Source: Methanobacteriota archaeon (GTDB taxonomy: Archaea > Methanobacteriota > Methanobacteria > Methanobacteriales > Methanobacteriaceae). Taken from it: 64,000 nt of DNA. Within the stretch, counting starts at the first letter, position 1; every line of letters starts with the position of its first letter. The translations under genes were made by a program, and so were the position numbers. Under the pieces are notes generated by a model that was not told where the DNA came from, searched no databases, and worked only from the letters and a program-made list of their open reading frames with translations. The stretch lies in NCBI GenBank assembly GCA_023436175.1, contig JAEZKE010000047.1, positions 4,018-68,017 on the forward strand. Reading direction: 5' to 3'. Below are positions 1 to 10,465 of this stretch, piece after piece.

Positions 1-318
1 TTAAGCGTTTTATCAATGCTCGGTCAGGGTTTATTAACCGCTGATTTTTTACTGGCTGGAATAGCAGTCGGTTTCATGGTTGGGGGAACAATTAAGGATG
101 GGACAATTAATGGAACAATTATGGGTATAATAGGAGCAATTGTATTCCTTATAATATTAGTAATTGTATATGCAAGCCAAGGTTACGGATCTTTAATAAC
201 ATCCATACTCACTTATTTGATAATGTATGTGATTATCGATATAATCTTAGCAATAGTTGGTGGAGCTCTTGGATCTGTAATAAGGGCAGAAATAAAAGAG
301 ACTCCAGTCAGAGAATAG
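1..318 (+). CDS. Small membrane protein, DUF5518-like (5' end may lie outside window)
   Basis: A 100-residue hydrophobic protein if read from the ATG at 16. The frame is open back to base 1 with no visible ribosome binding site before that ATG, so the true start may be upstream of the window. Three or four hydrophobic segments are visible, with glycine-rich turns (GFMVGGTIKDG, GGALGS) typical of small glycine-zipper membrane proteins. The G.iVGG..kdG..nG pattern resembles DUF5518 proteins common in Methanobacteriales, but that assignment is from memory of the pattern only. Function unknown. Confidence 0.6.
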   Translation, partial: LSVLSMLGQGLLTADFLLAGIAVGFMVGGTIKDGTINGTIMGIIGAIVFLIILVIVYASQGYGSLITSILTYLIMYVIIDIILAIVGGALGSVIRAEIKETPVRE

Positions 319-345
319 GTAATTATCCTATTCTTCCTTTTTTAT
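313..345 (+). terminator. Hairpin plus T-tract terminator
   Basis: GAATAGG (313-319) pairs perfectly with CCTATTC (327-333) across a 7-nt loop and is followed by a T-rich tail. The stop codon of the upstream membrane protein lies inside the left arm. Confidence 0.6.
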
Positions 346-451
346 TATAATTAAAAATTAGATCAATTGAAACTACAGATTAAAAAATAAGATAATTAAC
401 TTTTTATAAAAATTTAGAAAAAGGCATTAATTTGATTAATGCCATAGATAT

Positions 452-838
452 TTATTCTGTGATTTTTATAGCTTTCATAGGGCAGGAACTGGTGCAGAAT
501 GCGCATCCAATGCATAACTGGTCATCTACTAGTATGCTCCAGTCATCTGAGATAGATATGGCTTTTACGGGGCATAAAGAAACACATGCACCGCAATCCA
601 CACATTTTTCTTCCTCTTTTCTCACCACTTTTTTAATAGGATCTACACTAATTCCCTGGCTTTCCATGTATTCAATGCTCTCTTTGACCTGATTTCCAGA
701 TATCTCAACCAGCAGTTTACCTCCTTTAGGAGTTATATTTGCCCTTAAAATATTGAAATCTATATCATAGGATTTTATTGTGTCTGAAATTATTGATTTA
801 TTGGTTATATCTGGTGAAAATTTTAGCCAGGCCTTCAT
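452..838 (-). CDS. NIL-domain ferredoxin, iron-sulfur subunit of homocysteine synthesis
   Basis: About 128 residues. The N-terminal ~75 residues form an NIL domain; the C-terminal part is a two-cluster ferredoxin with [12 protein letters not shown] and [12 protein letters not shown]. This architecture matches MA1822 of Methanosarcina, the partner of the DUF39 enzyme that makes homocysteine from aspartate semialdehyde. The start chosen is ATG at 838: it overlaps the stop of the upstream gene (ATGA) and has GAGGTG just before it; a GTG at 844 is possible. The overlap implies translational coupling with the enzyme subunit encoded immediately upstream. Role from homology; the iron-sulfur motifs are seen directly. 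Confidence 0.9.
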   Translation of the reverse strand: MKAWLKFSPDITNKSIISDTIKSYDIDFNILRANITPKGGKLLVEISGNQVKESIEYMESQGISVDPIKKVVRKEEEKCVDCGACVSLCPVKAISISDDWSILVDDQLCIGCAFCTSSCPMKAIKITE

Positions 839-2385
839 TTGCACACCTCGTTGTTATTTTTTTCCTTTCCAATTAATCTTGAAATATCTTCTGCAGTGAT
901 CATTCCCTTCACTTTATTGTCTTTATCAACAATTGGAAGCCCTGAAATCTCGTGTTTATCTATCCTTCTTGCTATTAAATCTACAGGCTCATCTTCACGT
1001 GCTATTATAACACGTTTCGTCATAACATCCTTTAACTTAGCTTTGCCTTTAGCAATAGCATTTGCTATGTCCCATGAAGTTACAATTCCCATAAGAGTGC
1101 CATTTTCATCTACAACAGGGAGGTGATTTATGTTGTTATCAACTAGTTTTTTGGCAACATCGCTTATTCCCTCTGTTGGATATGCCCTTATTACCGGTTT
1201 GCTTTTTATGTTCTTTACAAGTATAGATGGTTTTGTAATTTCAAGTGGATTTACAGTGTATCCTTTAGATGGTAAGTTCATGATAGGTTCTGTAAGGAAG
1301 AAATTAGCTTTGTTTATCCATGCTTTAAGCTCATTTGCAATTTCTTCTGCTTTTTTGTAGGATGATAATGGGGATGCATTGACTTCTACGCCATTAATTT
1401 CAATTTTACCAGTTTTAAGTTCTTTATAATTTGTTTCTCTTATAACTGGGCGGCTGCGTTTTGGAACTCCATAGTCTACAACCTGACAGATAATATCTTC
1501 ATCGCTGATGGCTGTTCTTTTAGCTATATCCTCATTTAAAACAGGAATTGGAATTCCAGCACCAACATATAATGTAGGGCCGTATTTTTGCATGGTTGCT
1601 CCCCTGACAAAATCACTGCTCATCTTCTTCATATCTCCCATGAGCATTAATGTTCCAGAACCGCTGATAGGAACTCCATTTCGGCGTTCAGCTTCAGTAG
1701 AGTGTTGTGTTCCTTCTCTAATGATATAGCCTTCTCCTCCGCACAGGAATATCCGGGTTCCCATGCCTATTGTTTCAAAGTAAGGATCATTGAGGAGTGG
1801 ACTCAGCTGCCCTGCACTGGAGTAGCTTACATTCCCAAAATGGGGCAGGAGTGTTCCCATGTATGTGTATAAAGTTTCTTCAGTTGAATTTGTAGCAACG
1901 GCATAATTTTGATAGCAGTTTCTTGGATTTACCATCACTGCCTGATTTAATTTATCGAGGGTAATGGTGGTTTCTATTTCCTTCCGAGGATAACAGTCAG
2001 TACCATAAGCTTCTACAGCAAGATCTATTTCTTTACCTCTGATTAAATCTTCAATTAAATGGGAACCACCATAATCCATCCCTATTTGTGGATTTCTATT
2101 TAATTGAGTAGCTCCTATGTATGCATCAACGGCAGCAAGCCCTGAATAGGCTTCAACATTATTTAAAAATGTTTTATTCATTTTAATAGGAGGATCAGAA
2201 TGACCGAAATTTAAAAATGCTCCTGAAGAACACATAGCACCGAATGTACCTGTTGTAACAACATCAATTTCTTCTGCAGCTGCTTTTACACCATTTTGTT
2301 CAACAAAGGTTGTCATCTCTGCAGCAGTTAAGACAACAGCGTCACCAGTTTCAATTTTTTGGTTAATCTCTTTAATTGTCTTCAT
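835..2385 (-). CDS. DUF39/COG1900 homocysteine biosynthesis protein (L-aspartate semialdehyde sulfurtransferase) with two CBS domains
   Basis: 516 residues. The N-terminal ~370 residues are the DUF39 domain (starts [20 protein letters not shown]; glycine- and cysteine-bearing motifs such as [12 protein letters not shown] and [10 protein letters not shown]). Residues ~385-510 are a pair of CBS domains ([20 protein letters not shown] and [20 protein letters not shown]). The family replaces the O-acetyl/phosphohomoserine route by inserting sulfide into aspartate semialdehyde. The CBS pair suggests control by an adenosyl ligand such as SAM or ATP, which is inference. First gene of a two-gene operon with the NIL ferredoxin. 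Confidence 0.9.
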   Translation of the reverse strand: MKTIKEINQKIETGDAVVLTAAEMTTFVEQNGVKAAAEEIDVVTTGTFGAMCSSGAFLNFGHSDPPIKMNKTFLNNVEAYSGLAAVDAYIGATQLNRNPQIGMDYGGSHLIEDLIRGKEIDLAVEAYGTDCYPRKEIETTITLDKLNQAVMVNPRNCYQNYAVATNSTEETLYTYMGTLLPHFGNVSYSSAGQLSPLLNDPYFETIGMGTRIFLCGGEGYIIREGTQHSTEAERRNGVPISGSGTLMLMGDMKKMSSDFVRGATMQKYGPTLYVGAGIPIPVLNEDIAKRTAISDEDIICQVVDYGVPKRSRPVIRETNYKELKTGKIEINGVEVNASPLSSYKKAEEIANELKAWINKANFFLTEPIMNLPSKGYTVNPLEITKPSILVKNIKSKPVIRAYPTEGISDVAKKLVDNNINHLPVVDENGTLMGIVTSWDIANAIAKGKAKLKDVMTKRVIIAREDEPVDLIARRIDKHEISGLPIVDKDNKVKGMITAEDISRLIGKEKNNNEVCK

Positions 2386-3093
2386 TTGACCACGTTTAGT
2401 ATTTATTATAATGATTTTTATAAAAATAACATTAAAATTATTAATTTAAACTAATTTATATTTATTCTGTATCTATATTGGCCGTATTTTACTTCAATTT
2501 GGCAGCTTTGGGGACCAAAGCAGAAATATTATAAATTGGATAATCATTCGAAAATCATAAATTTTCAATAGTTTTAATTATTTGAGAATCTAATTTTTAA
2601 CATAACTGAATTCAATCCCTTAAAATTAAAGAATTTTTACAACTGATTGATTAAAAAATTCTCAATTATATTACCTTATCATAGTTACGTTTTTTCTAAG
2701 ATATACTTAACTCAAAATATACATCTGCAGTATATATCATTCTTTTCTAAATTAAAACTAAAACTATTTTCAGAATTCATATAAATTAAATTAGTGTGAT
2801 AGTGATTCTAAATCCATTGTTAGGTATTTATAACTTTATATTACATCTGCTTTCTAAAATTTGTCAGTTTGTTATATTAAATAGATTTATTATAAATTAT
2901 TAAAATTTTTTAAATCGGGATATACTAATTTTCAGTTTTTAACTGGTTTTTACTTTTAAGATAACACTATTAAATTTTATTTAATTTTTTTTAGAAAATA
3001 TTATTAATTACAAAAAATATAATATTGTGTAATTGTTTATTTAGGTTATTATTTAATCAATGGAATTTTTAATTGATTAAAAGGGGAAATGAC
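2386..3093. other. 708-bp AT-rich divergent intergenic region with one hairpin
   Basis: No coding frame is credible here. The one clear structure is GCTTTGG (2505-2511) GGA CCAAAGC (2515-2521), a perfect 7-bp hairpin about 120 bp upstream of the homocysteine operon. It is not followed by T residues on either strand, so it may be an operator or leader structure. The rest is A/T-rich spacer. Confidence 0.5.
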
Positions 3094-3660
3094 ATGGTTA
3101 ATACCAAGGGGTATAGAAACTGTAATGGTGAAACTTATAACGTTTCTGGAAGTATTGATACAAAAGTTAATGGGCACAATTTTATTGAGATATTACTTGT
3201 GGAAGATAATATTGCTGATGTGCGCATTGTTAAAGAAATTTTTAAAGATTTTAAAATTAACTGCAAAATCCATGTAATTAACGATGGAATAGAAGCTCTA
3301 AATTATTTATATGAACAAGAAGAGCATATATGCGCCAAAAAACCAGATATCATTATTTTAGATGTAAATTTACCTAAAAAAGATGGTATGGAAATATTAT
3401 ATGAAATTAAAAATGATAATAACTTAAAGTATATCCCAACAATTGTTTTAACCACTTCTTACACTTGTGACAAAATAGAAAAGAACTACTGTCACTATAT
3501 CAACTGCTATTTTGCTAAACCGTTTTATTTAGAACAATATGTGGATATTGTATTATTTATCAAGAATTTCTGGCTTACAGCATCGAAATTACCTAAAAAA
3601 GTTAACATAAGGCCGTCTTTTAATTTTTTACCCAATCTATCAAAAAGTGCACAATTTTAG
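3094..3660 (+). CDS. Stand-alone response regulator receiver protein (Rcp1-like)
   Basis: 188 residues from ATG 3094, chosen because AAGGGG lies 8 nt upstream; an in-frame TTG at 3073 has no such site. An N-terminal extension of ~30 residues with no recognised domain precedes one receiver domain: acidic pocket LLVEDNIAD, phospho-acceptor Asp in IILDVNLPKKDG, Thr in VLTTSY and Lys in FAKPF. There is no DNA-binding output domain, so it probably signals through protein contacts, as Rcp1-type regulators do with phytochrome-like or other sensor kinases. No kinase gene is adjacent. The gene stands alone between large intergenic regions. Confidence 0.9.
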   Translation: MVNTKGYRNCNGETYNVSGSIDTKVNGHNFIEILLVEDNIADVRIVKEIFKDFKINCKIHVINDGIEALNYLYEQEEHICAKKPDIIILDVNLPKKDGMEILYEIKNDNNLKYIPTIVLTTSYTCDKIEKNYCHYINCYFAKPFYLEQYVDIVLFIKNFWLTASKLPKKVNIRPSFNFLPNLSKSAQF

Positions 3661-3986
3661 AGTTGTTAAAAGAAATTATAACTAATTATGATTTATTTTG
3701 GCATAATAATTTATTTAACAAGTATATAACTGACTATGACCCTTTTTCGTTGGTTATTAAATCTATTTAAACCAGCTTAAACATAATTAATATAAAGGCT
3801 ATATTACATAATATAAATAGTTCTATCTTTTAAAAAAAATTGCTGCCCGTAATTATTAATTGATGGGACATGATAATTCTTAATTGCCATATTTTATGGT
3901 TATAATGACAATTATATTGCTATTAATACTTTAAATAGATTTTATTTTAGTAAAAAGAGAAAATTAATAAATTAAAGGGAGATATA
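3661..3986. other. Intergenic region upstream of tldD
   Basis: No gene seen. A TATA-like CTTTAAATAG near 3930 is a plausible promoter element for tldD. AGGGAGAT just before the start at 3987 is a good ribosome binding site. Confidence 0.4.
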
Positions 3987-5360
3987 ATGACAAATCAACT
4001 AGATCTCGATTTATTTGGAGGAATACTCAATAAAATAGAAAATAAAGTAGATTATGCTGACATAAGGGTCAGTGACAGTCAAAATACAGCCATTACTATG
4101 AAGGATGGTAAGATTCAAGAGATAAGATCAGGATCTGATTTTGGAACTGTTATCCGAGTTTTGAAAAATGGAGCATGGGGTTCTGCATTTACCACTGAGC
4201 TTTCAAAAATGGATGAAGTTGTAGAAACTGCCCTTAAACTTGTAAAATCATTAAAAAGTGATGTAGAACTTGCTGATGTTGAGTCAAAGGTTGATAATGT
4301 CAAATCAAAGGCTAAAATAAAACCTTCTCATGTATCCATCGAGGAAAAAAAGGACTTGATGAATGAAGTTAATCATGCTGCAACCATTGAAAAAATAGTT
4401 AGTACTACTGTAAGTTATGTTGATGCAGAAGGAAAAAGTTTATTTTTAAACACGGAAGGTACTTCAATCACAAATGAAGAATCAAGAGTAGCAGTATTCT
4501 TAAATGCTGTTGCATCAGAAGAAAATATGATTCAGTTTGGACATGGAAGCATTGGGGGAGCACGTGGATTTGAAGTACTTCAAAAACAGGACATAGAAAA
4601 ATTCGGGAGGAAAGCAGCGGATAAAGCTGTAAGGCTTTTAAATGCAAATAAGCCGCCTTCTGGAAAGTTTCCTGTGATACTTGACTGTGAGCTTACAGGT
4701 GTATTTATACATGAAGCTGTAGGACACGCTTCCGAAGCTGATCTTATTTTACAAAATGATTCGATCCTTAAAGGTAAAATGGGGACTCAGATTGGATCAG
4801 AATTGGTTACAATAATAGATGACGCCAGTATGGATGCATTTGGTTATTATCCATACGACGCTGAAGGTGTAAAAACCAGCGAAAATGTGCTGGTTGAAAA
4901 TGGAAAACTTGTATCTTTGTTAAGCTCCAGAGAAACTGCGGCAAAACTTGGAATTTCATCATCCGGAAATGCAAGATCTAGAGTAGGTGACCAGCCAATT
5001 GTTAGAATGAGTAATACCTATCTTAAACCTGGCAATATGCAGTTTGATGAGTTAATTGAAGATATGGCTAATGGAATTTATCTTAAAGGCTCCAGGGGAG
5101 GACAGGTAGATACAGGAAAAGGAATTTTCCAATTTAACGCCGCCGAGTCTTTTATGATAGAAAATGGGGAAGTAAAAGATCCACTTCGAGATGTATCTTT
5201 ATCTGGAAACATTCTTGAGATTCTCAATAAAGTGGATGGTGTTGGAAGAGACTTTAAACTGAGCATCGGGTTCTGTGGAAAAGGAGGCCAAACTGCACCA
5301 GTCGGAGATGGAGGGCCTCATGTAAGAGTCAGCGAAGCGACTGTAGGGGGAGCGATGTAA
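3987..5360 (+). CDS. tldD: TldD-type zinc metalloprotease
   Basis: 457 residues, normal family length. The diagnostic HEAVGH zinc-binding motif (HExxxH) is at residues 242-247, followed by ASEADL. The C-terminal half carries the conserved glycine-rich blocks SRGGQVDTG and GFCGKGGQ. TldD works with its non-catalytic paralogue TldE/PmbA to cleave unfolded peptides. TldE is not adjacent here and must be encoded elsewhere if present. Start supported by AGGGAGAT at an 8-nt distance. Followed after 36 bp by the AMMECR1 gene, probably co-transcribed. Confidence 0.93.
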   Translation: MTNQLDLDLFGGILNKIENKVDYADIRVSDSQNTAITMKDGKIQEIRSGSDFGTVIRVLKNGAWGSAFTTELSKMDEVVETALKLVKSLKSDVELADVESKVDNVKSKAKIKPSHVSIEEKKDLMNEVNHAATIEKIVSTTVSYVDAEGKSLFLNTEGTSITNEESRVAVFLNAVASEENMIQFGHGSIGGARGFEVLQKQDIEKFGRKAADKAVRLLNANKPPSGKFPVILDCELTGVFIHEAVGHASEADLILQNDSILKGKMGTQIGSELVTIIDDASMDAFGYYPYDAEGVKTSENVLVENGKLVSLLSSRETAAKLGISSSGNARSRVGDQPIVRMSNTYLKPGNMQFDELIEDMANGIYLKGSRGGQVDTGKGIFQFNAAESFMIENGEVKDPLRDVSLSGNILEILNKVDGVGRDFKLSIGFCGKGGQTAPVGDGGPHVRVSEATVGGAM

Positions 5361-5396
5361 TTTTCCATTTATTTTTTATTTAAAGGGGGTAAATTA

Positions 5397-5957
5397 ATGG
5401 TATCTGAAGAAGAAGGAAAATTTTTGGTAAAACTTGCAAAGGAATCCATAAAAAATTATATAGTCCGTAGAAAAATTATGGATGTGCCTCAAGATGTTCC
5501 TGATACCCTAAAAGAAGATATGGGTGCATTTGTAACTTTAAATAAGAATGGAATGCTCAGGGGATGTATAGGTTACTCAGAGCCAGTTAAACCACTTGTA
5601 AATGCTGTAATTGACGTTGCTATATCTGCTGCAGTAAATGATCCTCGTTTTCCAGCGGTAAGTCTTGATGAAATAGATGATCTTGAAATTGAAGTGAGCG
5701 TGCTTACAAAACCTGAGATCATAGAAGTTGAAAAGCCTGAAGAATATCTGAATAAAATTGAAATAGGTAAAGACGGTCTTATTATAGAAAGAGGCCCATA
5801 CAAAGGATTGTTACTCCCTCAAGTTGCTGTGGAATGGGGATGGAATGTGGAAGAATTTTTATACAATACCTGTACAAAAGCAGGGCTTACTGCAGACTGC
5901 TGGCTCTATAATGATGTGAAGATATATAAATTCCATTCAGAAATTTTCCATGAATAA
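5397..5957 (+). CDS. AMMECR1-domain protein (AmmeMemoRadiSam system protein A)
   Basis: 186 residues, the full length of the single-domain AMMECR1 family. The hallmark LRGCIG motif is seen at residues ~51-56, with the downstream LLLPQVAVEWGW block. The family is associated in many archaea with a Memo protein and a radical SAM protein, but neither partner is next to it here. Ribosome binding site AAGGGGGT lies before the ATG. Biochemical role unknown. Probably in one transcript with tldD. Confidence 0.9.
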   Translation: MVSEEEGKFLVKLAKESIKNYIVRRKIMDVPQDVPDTLKEDMGAFVTLNKNGMLRGCIGYSEPVKPLVNAVIDVAISAAVNDPRFPAVSLDEIDDLEIEVSVLTKPEIIEVEKPEEYLNKIEIGKDGLIIERGPYKGLLLPQVAVEWGWNVEEFLYNTCTKAGLTADCWLYNDVKIYKFHSEIFHE

Positions 5958-6088
5958 ATTAATTGGAAGCATTCACTCTAATTTTTTTTATCAGATACGC
6001 TATTTGAAATCTATCAAAATTTTTCTAATTTACCAAAAGATCTTTCTCTATCCATTTTAACATTACTAAAATAAAATAGATTTGCAAT

Positions 6089-6523
6089 CTAAAGATTTGG
6101 CGGACAGTTCTCTGCTTTTAGTTCTTTATATAAATGAAGTATATCATCTTCTGCTTCTTCACTTAAAACCTCTGATGCTTTATCAAAAAGTCCGTTTTCT
6201 TTTTCTTCATCGTCCATGTGGTGAACTACAAGATCATTAAGCCGTTCTAAACTAGATTTCCATTCACGGTCATCTTCACTCATATTATCCATTCTTGCCA
6301 TCGTCCTAAAGGCTTCTTCATGTTCTCTTTTATTTTCGCTTACCATATCTTCATCGATAAAGTCCATTGCAGGGTAGAGAAATTGTTCTTCACCAAGCAG
6401 ATGAGCTTCAAGTTCTTTCCTGACTTCGGGATACTTTGAGTTATCTCTTAAGGTCTCTTTAAATAAGTCTTTAACATGCTCATGATCTTCCTTAAAAACT
6501 CTGTAAACATCTCCTTTTGTCAA
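6089..6523 (-). CDS. Hemerythrin HHE-domain protein
   Basis: 144 residues of mostly helical, charged sequence with the histidine and glutamate spacing of hemerythrin-like domains: EDHEHVKDL, EAHLLGEEQFLYP, KREHEEAF and VHHMDDEE. These provide di-iron ligands. Likely binds O2 or an oxidant or senses iron. The start is TTG at 6523, because AGGAGG sits 8 nt upstream and no ATG fits. Divergent from the NOG1-Hsp20 operon, whose stress-related content would fit an oxidative-stress role, although that link is inference. Confidence 0.85.
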   Translation of the reverse strand: MTKGDVYRVFKEDHEHVKDLFKETLRDNSKYPEVRKELEAHLLGEEQFLYPAMDFIDEDMVSENKREHEEAFRTMARMDNMSEDDREWKSSLERLNDLVVHHMDDEEKENGLFDKASEVLSEEAEDDILHLYKELKAENCPPNL

Positions 6524-6896
6524 TTAAATACCTCCTGTGTTTAATCTTATTATGTTTCTGTGAGTTAATAAATTTATTTAAATTTTTAATAAAAGTAAAT
6601 TGATTTCATATATTAATTGAAACTAAAATTTAAGGAGATTTTAAGATTCTGTGAGTTTTGATAAATCCTTTTTTAAAAATAAATAAATACTTATTTAAAG
6701 CTACAACTTTATATACCTCAAATATATATCTAAATTTGAAAAAAAGTGATTTATGAATAAATACTTGTTTTATGAAATTCAATATCATACTATGAAAATA
6801 CAGAAATCTTAATAAGAGATTTCAAATCCATTAAAATATTGATTTTATCATACTTTTCATAATAATCGAATTAATTAAAGGAATTGAAGTGATTAA
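6524..6896. promoter_or_regulatory. Divergent promoter region between hemerythrin and NOG1-Hsp20
   Basis: A clear archaeal TATA box, TTTATATA (6709-6716), lies ~185 bp before the NOG1 start and would give a long leader. Two imperfect copies of TATCATACT with nearby TCATA/ATGA half-sites (about 6783 and 6846) may be operator sites. No ORF. Confidence 0.45.
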
Positions 6897-7898
6897 ATGT
6901 TTATACCAACAGTACCAACGCCTGATGAAATTTTAGATAAAAGCTTCAGCAGGGCAAAAAAAGCAGCAGATAAAGTAAGGACATCTAAAGTTCCCCGTTA
7001 TCAAATGGCGAAAAGAACAGAAGAGGCGAGAATTAAAACAGCCTGCCAAGTTACAAATGATACTCTTAATAATTTACTCAACAAGACACCAAAGGTAGAA
7101 CAAATGCATATGTTTTATCAGGATTATATTGATGTTATGGTGGGTGTAGACCAACTTAAAAAGTCTCTTGGAGCACTTAAATGGGCAACAGGCATTATAT
7201 CTAAGATTCAAAATGAATATACTTTTAAAGTTAGAAGATCAAGGCCTGAAAACGCGGCAAATATTAGAAAAGCTGCATTTGGGAGAATTGCATCTGTAGC
7301 GCGCCAAATAAAGGATGAACTCGACTTTTTAGACTTTGTAAAAGGAAAACTTCGAAATATGCCCACTATAGATTTTGAAGCATTTACCTTAGTTATAGCA
7401 GGATTTCCAAATGTTGGAAAATCCACACTGCTCCGCCAGATCACCCCTGCCGAGCCAAAGGTTGCAGATTATCCTTTTACAACCCATGGAATTCAAATAG
7501 GGCACTTTGAGAAAAGATGGAAAAAATACCAGATAATAGATACGCCAGGACTCCTTGATAGGCCTATAATGGACATGAACAACATTGAGCTTCGTGCTAT
7601 GGTGGCATTAGAACATTTAGCCGATGTCATTTTATATATTTTCGATGCATCTGAAACATCTGGTTATCCTCTTGACGCACAGATGAGATTATATGAAGAA
7701 ATAAAACATGTTTTTGACACTCCAATTATAAGTGTTTTTAACAAAATGGATTTAGTAGAAAATAATAAGTATTTGGAAGAATATATTAGTAAACTGAATG
7801 AACCTCAAATGATTTCAGCATCAAAAGGTTCTGGCGTGGATTTAATAATTAAGGAGCTGGAGGGATTTAATGGTGGAAAAAAAGGAAATAAAGACTAA
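6897..7898 (+). CDS. NOG1-family GTP-binding protein
   Basis: 333 residues. An N-terminal helical ~165-residue NOG1 region precedes an OBG-type GTPase domain with G1 GFPNVGKST (residues 169-177), G3 DTPGLLD (from 215) and G4 NKMD (from 282). Archaeal and eukaryotic NOG1 proteins act in assembly of the large ribosomal subunit. The archaeal form lacks the long C-terminal extension of the eukaryotic protein, as seen here. The 3' end overlaps the following Hsp20 gene by 29 bp, and the Hsp20 ribosome binding site lies in its last codons. Confidence 0.92.
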   Translation: MFIPTVPTPDEILDKSFSRAKKAADKVRTSKVPRYQMAKRTEEARIKTACQVTNDTLNNLLNKTPKVEQMHMFYQDYIDVMVGVDQLKKSLGALKWATGIISKIQNEYTFKVRRSRPENAANIRKAAFGRIASVARQIKDELDFLDFVKGKLRNMPTIDFEAFTLVIAGFPNVGKSTLLRQITPAEPKVADYPFTTHGIQIGHFEKRWKKYQIIDTPGLLDRPIMDMNNIELRAMVALEHLADVILYIFDASETSGYPLDAQMRLYEEIKHVFDTPIISVFNKMDLVENNKYLEEYISKLNEPQMISASKGSGVDLIIKELEGFNGGKKGNKD

Positions 7899-8505
7899 AA
7901 AAGAGTTAGAAATGGAAAAAGCTGAAAAAAAAGTTCCAGTATCAAAAACAGAATCAACTGAACCTGAAATAGTAGAAGAAGTTAAAGTAGAAAAAGTAGA
8001 AAAACTTCCAGATGAACCGGAAACAGAAACCGAACCGGAAACAGAAAGAAGATCTGAATGGGAAACTAGAGCAGAAAGAGGAAGAAGTGCTGCACAGAAG
8101 TTTTTTGATGATATGATAGGTACATTCCGTGAAAGAGGAGGAGACTTTGAAAAAGCTTTATCTGAATATACAGCATCAGCTCCAAGTAAACTAATGACAG
8201 ATGTAATAGAAACTGACGGTAATATCATAGTCAAAGCAGATCTTCCAGGAGTTAAAAAAGAGGATATAGTCATTGACTTAACAGATGATTCCATAGAAAT
8301 CTTTGCAAAATTTGAAGAGGAAACCGAAGAAGAAGGTAAAAACTTCATCAAAAAAGAAAGGAGATATGGTGAAGCGAGAAGATCTTTAATATTGCCAGAA
8401 GCAGTCAAGGTCAAAGAAGTATCAGCTAAGTTTGATAACGGTGTTTTAACAGTAACACTTCCTAAACTAGAGGAAAAGAAGAGATTTCAGGTAAAAGTTG
8501 ATTAA
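7870..8505 (+). CDS. Small heat shock protein (Hsp20) with acidic-basic N-terminal extension
   Basis: 211 residues, longer than usual for archaeal Hsp20 (~150). The first ~70 residues are a low-complexity Glu/Lys/Thr-rich arm ([20 protein letters not shown]). The C-terminal ~105 residues are the alpha-crystallin domain with [16 protein letters not shown] and [12 protein letters not shown]. The arm may alter oligomer assembly. Start ATG 7870 has GGAGG 6 nt upstream inside the NOG1 coding region, so translation is probably coupled to NOG1. Confidence 0.92.
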   Translation: MVEKKEIKTKKELEMEKAEKKVPVSKTESTEPEIVEEVKVEKVEKLPDEPETETEPETERRSEWETRAERGRSAAQKFFDDMIGTFRERGGDFEKALSEYTASAPSKLMTDVIETDGNIIVKADLPGVKKEDIVIDLTDDSIEIFAKFEEETEEEGKNFIKKERRYGEARRSLILPEAVKVKEVSAKFDNGVLTVTLPKLEEKKRFQVKVD

Positions 8506-8636
8506 TATGCCTGTAATTTCATTTTGAAATTTTTACTTTATTTTAAAAAATGATCCTAAATTCATGATAGATCAAATCATTTATTTTTAAAGTTATTTGA
8601 TAAAATTTATGTTCATAATTGAGTTAATGGAGAGAT

Positions 8637-9068
8637 ATGATGAATGGGAGAAGGAAAACTTCAATTGATAAAATAATAGACGATGCTATGGATTACATAA
8701 ATGATGTAAGCGATGAAATTGAAAGATCCATCAGTAGTTATACCAGCGCTCCAGAAACAGATTTAATTGAAACATATGATAATATAATAGTCCATACAAA
8801 TCTTCCAGGAGTAAAAAAAGAAGATATAACAATAGATTTAACGGATGAAAAACTTAAAATTAAAGTTTTAGGCTATGAAACAACTCCCATGGAAGAAGGA
8901 GCTCAAGTAAAGGCAAAAGGAAGAAAACACGGCAGAATAAAAAGGGTTGTAAAACTCCCTGAAAAAGTTATTGTAGATAAAGCAGCTGCTAAACTTGAAA
9001 ATGGCGTTTTAACAGTTACAATGCCTAAAGCAGAGAAAAAAGTAAGGCATGAAGTGCCAATTCAATAA
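8637..9068 (+). CDS. Small heat shock protein (Hsp20)
   Basis: 143 residues, typical size. Alpha-crystallin domain from residue ~40 with [16 protein letters not shown] and LENGVLTVTMPK; clearly a paralogue of the preceding Hsp20. Two consecutive ATGs (8637, 8640) follow GGAG; the second has the better spacing (7 nt). Separated from the first Hsp20 by 131 bp, so it may have its own promoter. Acts as an ATP-independent holdase in the cytoplasm. Confidence 0.92.
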   Translation: MMNGRRKTSIDKIIDDAMDYINDVSDEIERSISSYTSAPETDLIETYDNIIVHTNLPGVKKEDITIDLTDEKLKIKVLGYETTPMEEGAQVKAKGRKHGRIKRVVKLPEKVIVDKAAAKLENGVLTVTMPKAEKKVRHEVPIQ

Positions 9069-9228
9069 TTTTCTCTTTTTATATTACTGGAAAATAGTGA
9101 CAGTTTATTTTTTGTTTAATTGAATTATTAATGTTTTTAAACCAGCTTTAGTGTAGTGTTAAGGATACTAAGATATTGGCCAATTAAATACAAAAAAAGT
9201 TTATTTTAAAAATAATTAAAGATGGGAA

Positions 9229-10251
9229 TTAGTATCTAACTTTCCCAATATGTCTTGTGGCCCCTGGATCTTCGCCATTAAAGTGTGCAAGATAATAAAT
9301 AAACCATTCAAGAGGAATTACAAGGGAAAAAGGCGACATCAAAGGGTGCATATCTGAATAATCTTTCATATTATAAACAAGGGATTTGGTTCCTAATTTT
9401 TCACAAAATTCAATTGACCGATTGGTCATTTCGTCTCCAGGATAATCCGCGTTTAAAAACACAATGGGAATATCTTTTTCGGCACGTTCAATTAGTCCAT
9501 GTCTAAATTCTCCAGAATACAGAGGACAAGCATGTTTTAAGGCTCCTTCCATGAACATGGTCAATGCAAGTTTGTATGCAAGTCCATAGTTTGGCCCACT
9601 TCCCATACAGTAGAATATATTATCATCTTTGAATTTTAGAGCTACTTCTTTACCTTCACTTTCTGTTTTTTTAACAAGGTTTTCAGTTACAGATGGAAGT
9701 TTTTCGATATTTTCTAAAACTTCTTTCTTTACCTTTTGTGCAGTGTCATCATTTGATTCGTTCATGCTGAATAAAATTTCATACAGACTCATAAGCTGAG
9801 TTACATAAGTTTTGGTTCCAAGTATTGCACTTTCTCGTTCACCTCTTGTAACTATAGTGTCATCAGCTTCTTTAATCATTGTACACTGGCCTTCATTGGT
9901 TATTGCCACAGTGTAAATATCTTTTTGCTGCGCTCTTCTAAGGGCAGAAACAGTATCTGCAGTTTCTCCTGATTGGGAAGTTAAAAGAGCTCCCGCATTC
10001 TCATTTTCAATTTTCTTATTGTAAAAAAATTCATATCCCGTGTAAACTTCTATGTTTTTATCTGATATGAAATCAAGTGCGCTTTTTGCAGAATAGCATG
10101 TTGAAAGTGAACTACCACATCCTAAAAGATATATTTTATCAAATTCTTCAAATTTTTCTGCAATTTCTTTCATGTGTGATTTTTCTTCTCTTAAAGTATC
10201 TTTCAGGGATTTCGGCTGCTCTAAGATTTCATCATACATCTTATACTTCAT
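9229..10251 (-). CDS. Double SIS-domain sugar isomerase (GlmS isomerase-like, no glutaminase domain)
   Basis: 340 residues. Two sugar isomerase domains: the first with [15 protein letters not shown] and [10 protein letters not shown], the second with [15 protein letters not shown] and LYSGEFRHG. The family resembles the isomerase half of GlmS and FrlB-type deglycases, but there is no N-terminal Cys glutaminase domain. It may therefore use free ammonia or act as a phosphosugar isomerase or deglycase; substrate not determinable. Ribosome binding site GAGGG precedes the ATG. The 5' leader contains two strong hairpins (see the repeat at 10263-10319). Confidence 0.85.
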   Translation of the reverse strand: MKYKMYDEILEQPKSLKDTLREEKSHMKEIAEKFEEFDKIYLLGCGSSLSTCYSAKSALDFISDKNIEVYTGYEFFYNKKIENENAGALLTSQSGETADTVSALRRAQQKDIYTVAITNEGQCTMIKEADDTIVTRGERESAILGTKTYVTQLMSLYEILFSMNESNDDTAQKVKKEVLENIEKLPSVTENLVKKTESEGKEVALKFKDDNIFYCMGSGPNYGLAYKLALTMFMEGALKHACPLYSGEFRHGLIERAEKDIPIVFLNADYPGDEMTNRSIEFCEKLGTKSLVYNMKDYSDMHPLMSPFSLVIPLEWFIYYLAHFNGEDPGATRHIGKVRY

Positions 10252-10262
10252 TTATTTTCCCT

Positions 10263-10319
10263 CAAAATTTTTTCAAAATTTTGGGTTCAGAAAATCTCAA
10301 TCTTAAATTGAGATTTTCT
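10263..10319. repeat. Two-hairpin cluster in the leader of the SIS gene
   Basis: CAAAATTTT TTC AAAATTTTG (10263-10283; 9-bp stem, 3-nt loop) is followed at once by AGAAAATCTCAAT and ATTGAGATTTTCT (10289-10319; perfect 13-bp stem, 5-nt loop). Same A-left/T-right style as the hairpin arrays at 11.8, 20.6, 22.4 and 61.2 kb. Lies 12-68 bp upstream of the minus-strand SIS gene. Confidence 0.75.
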
Positions 10320-10465
10320 TCAACCTCAATAATTTTCTATTTTTATGCCATAAGTTCCTTTTAAGATTTCAATTTAGTGTAATCTTGATCAATTATTTGA
10401 TTTTAAATTTCATGGATTCACTTTAATAATCTCAGAATTTTATAATATATATTACTTTACTTTAT

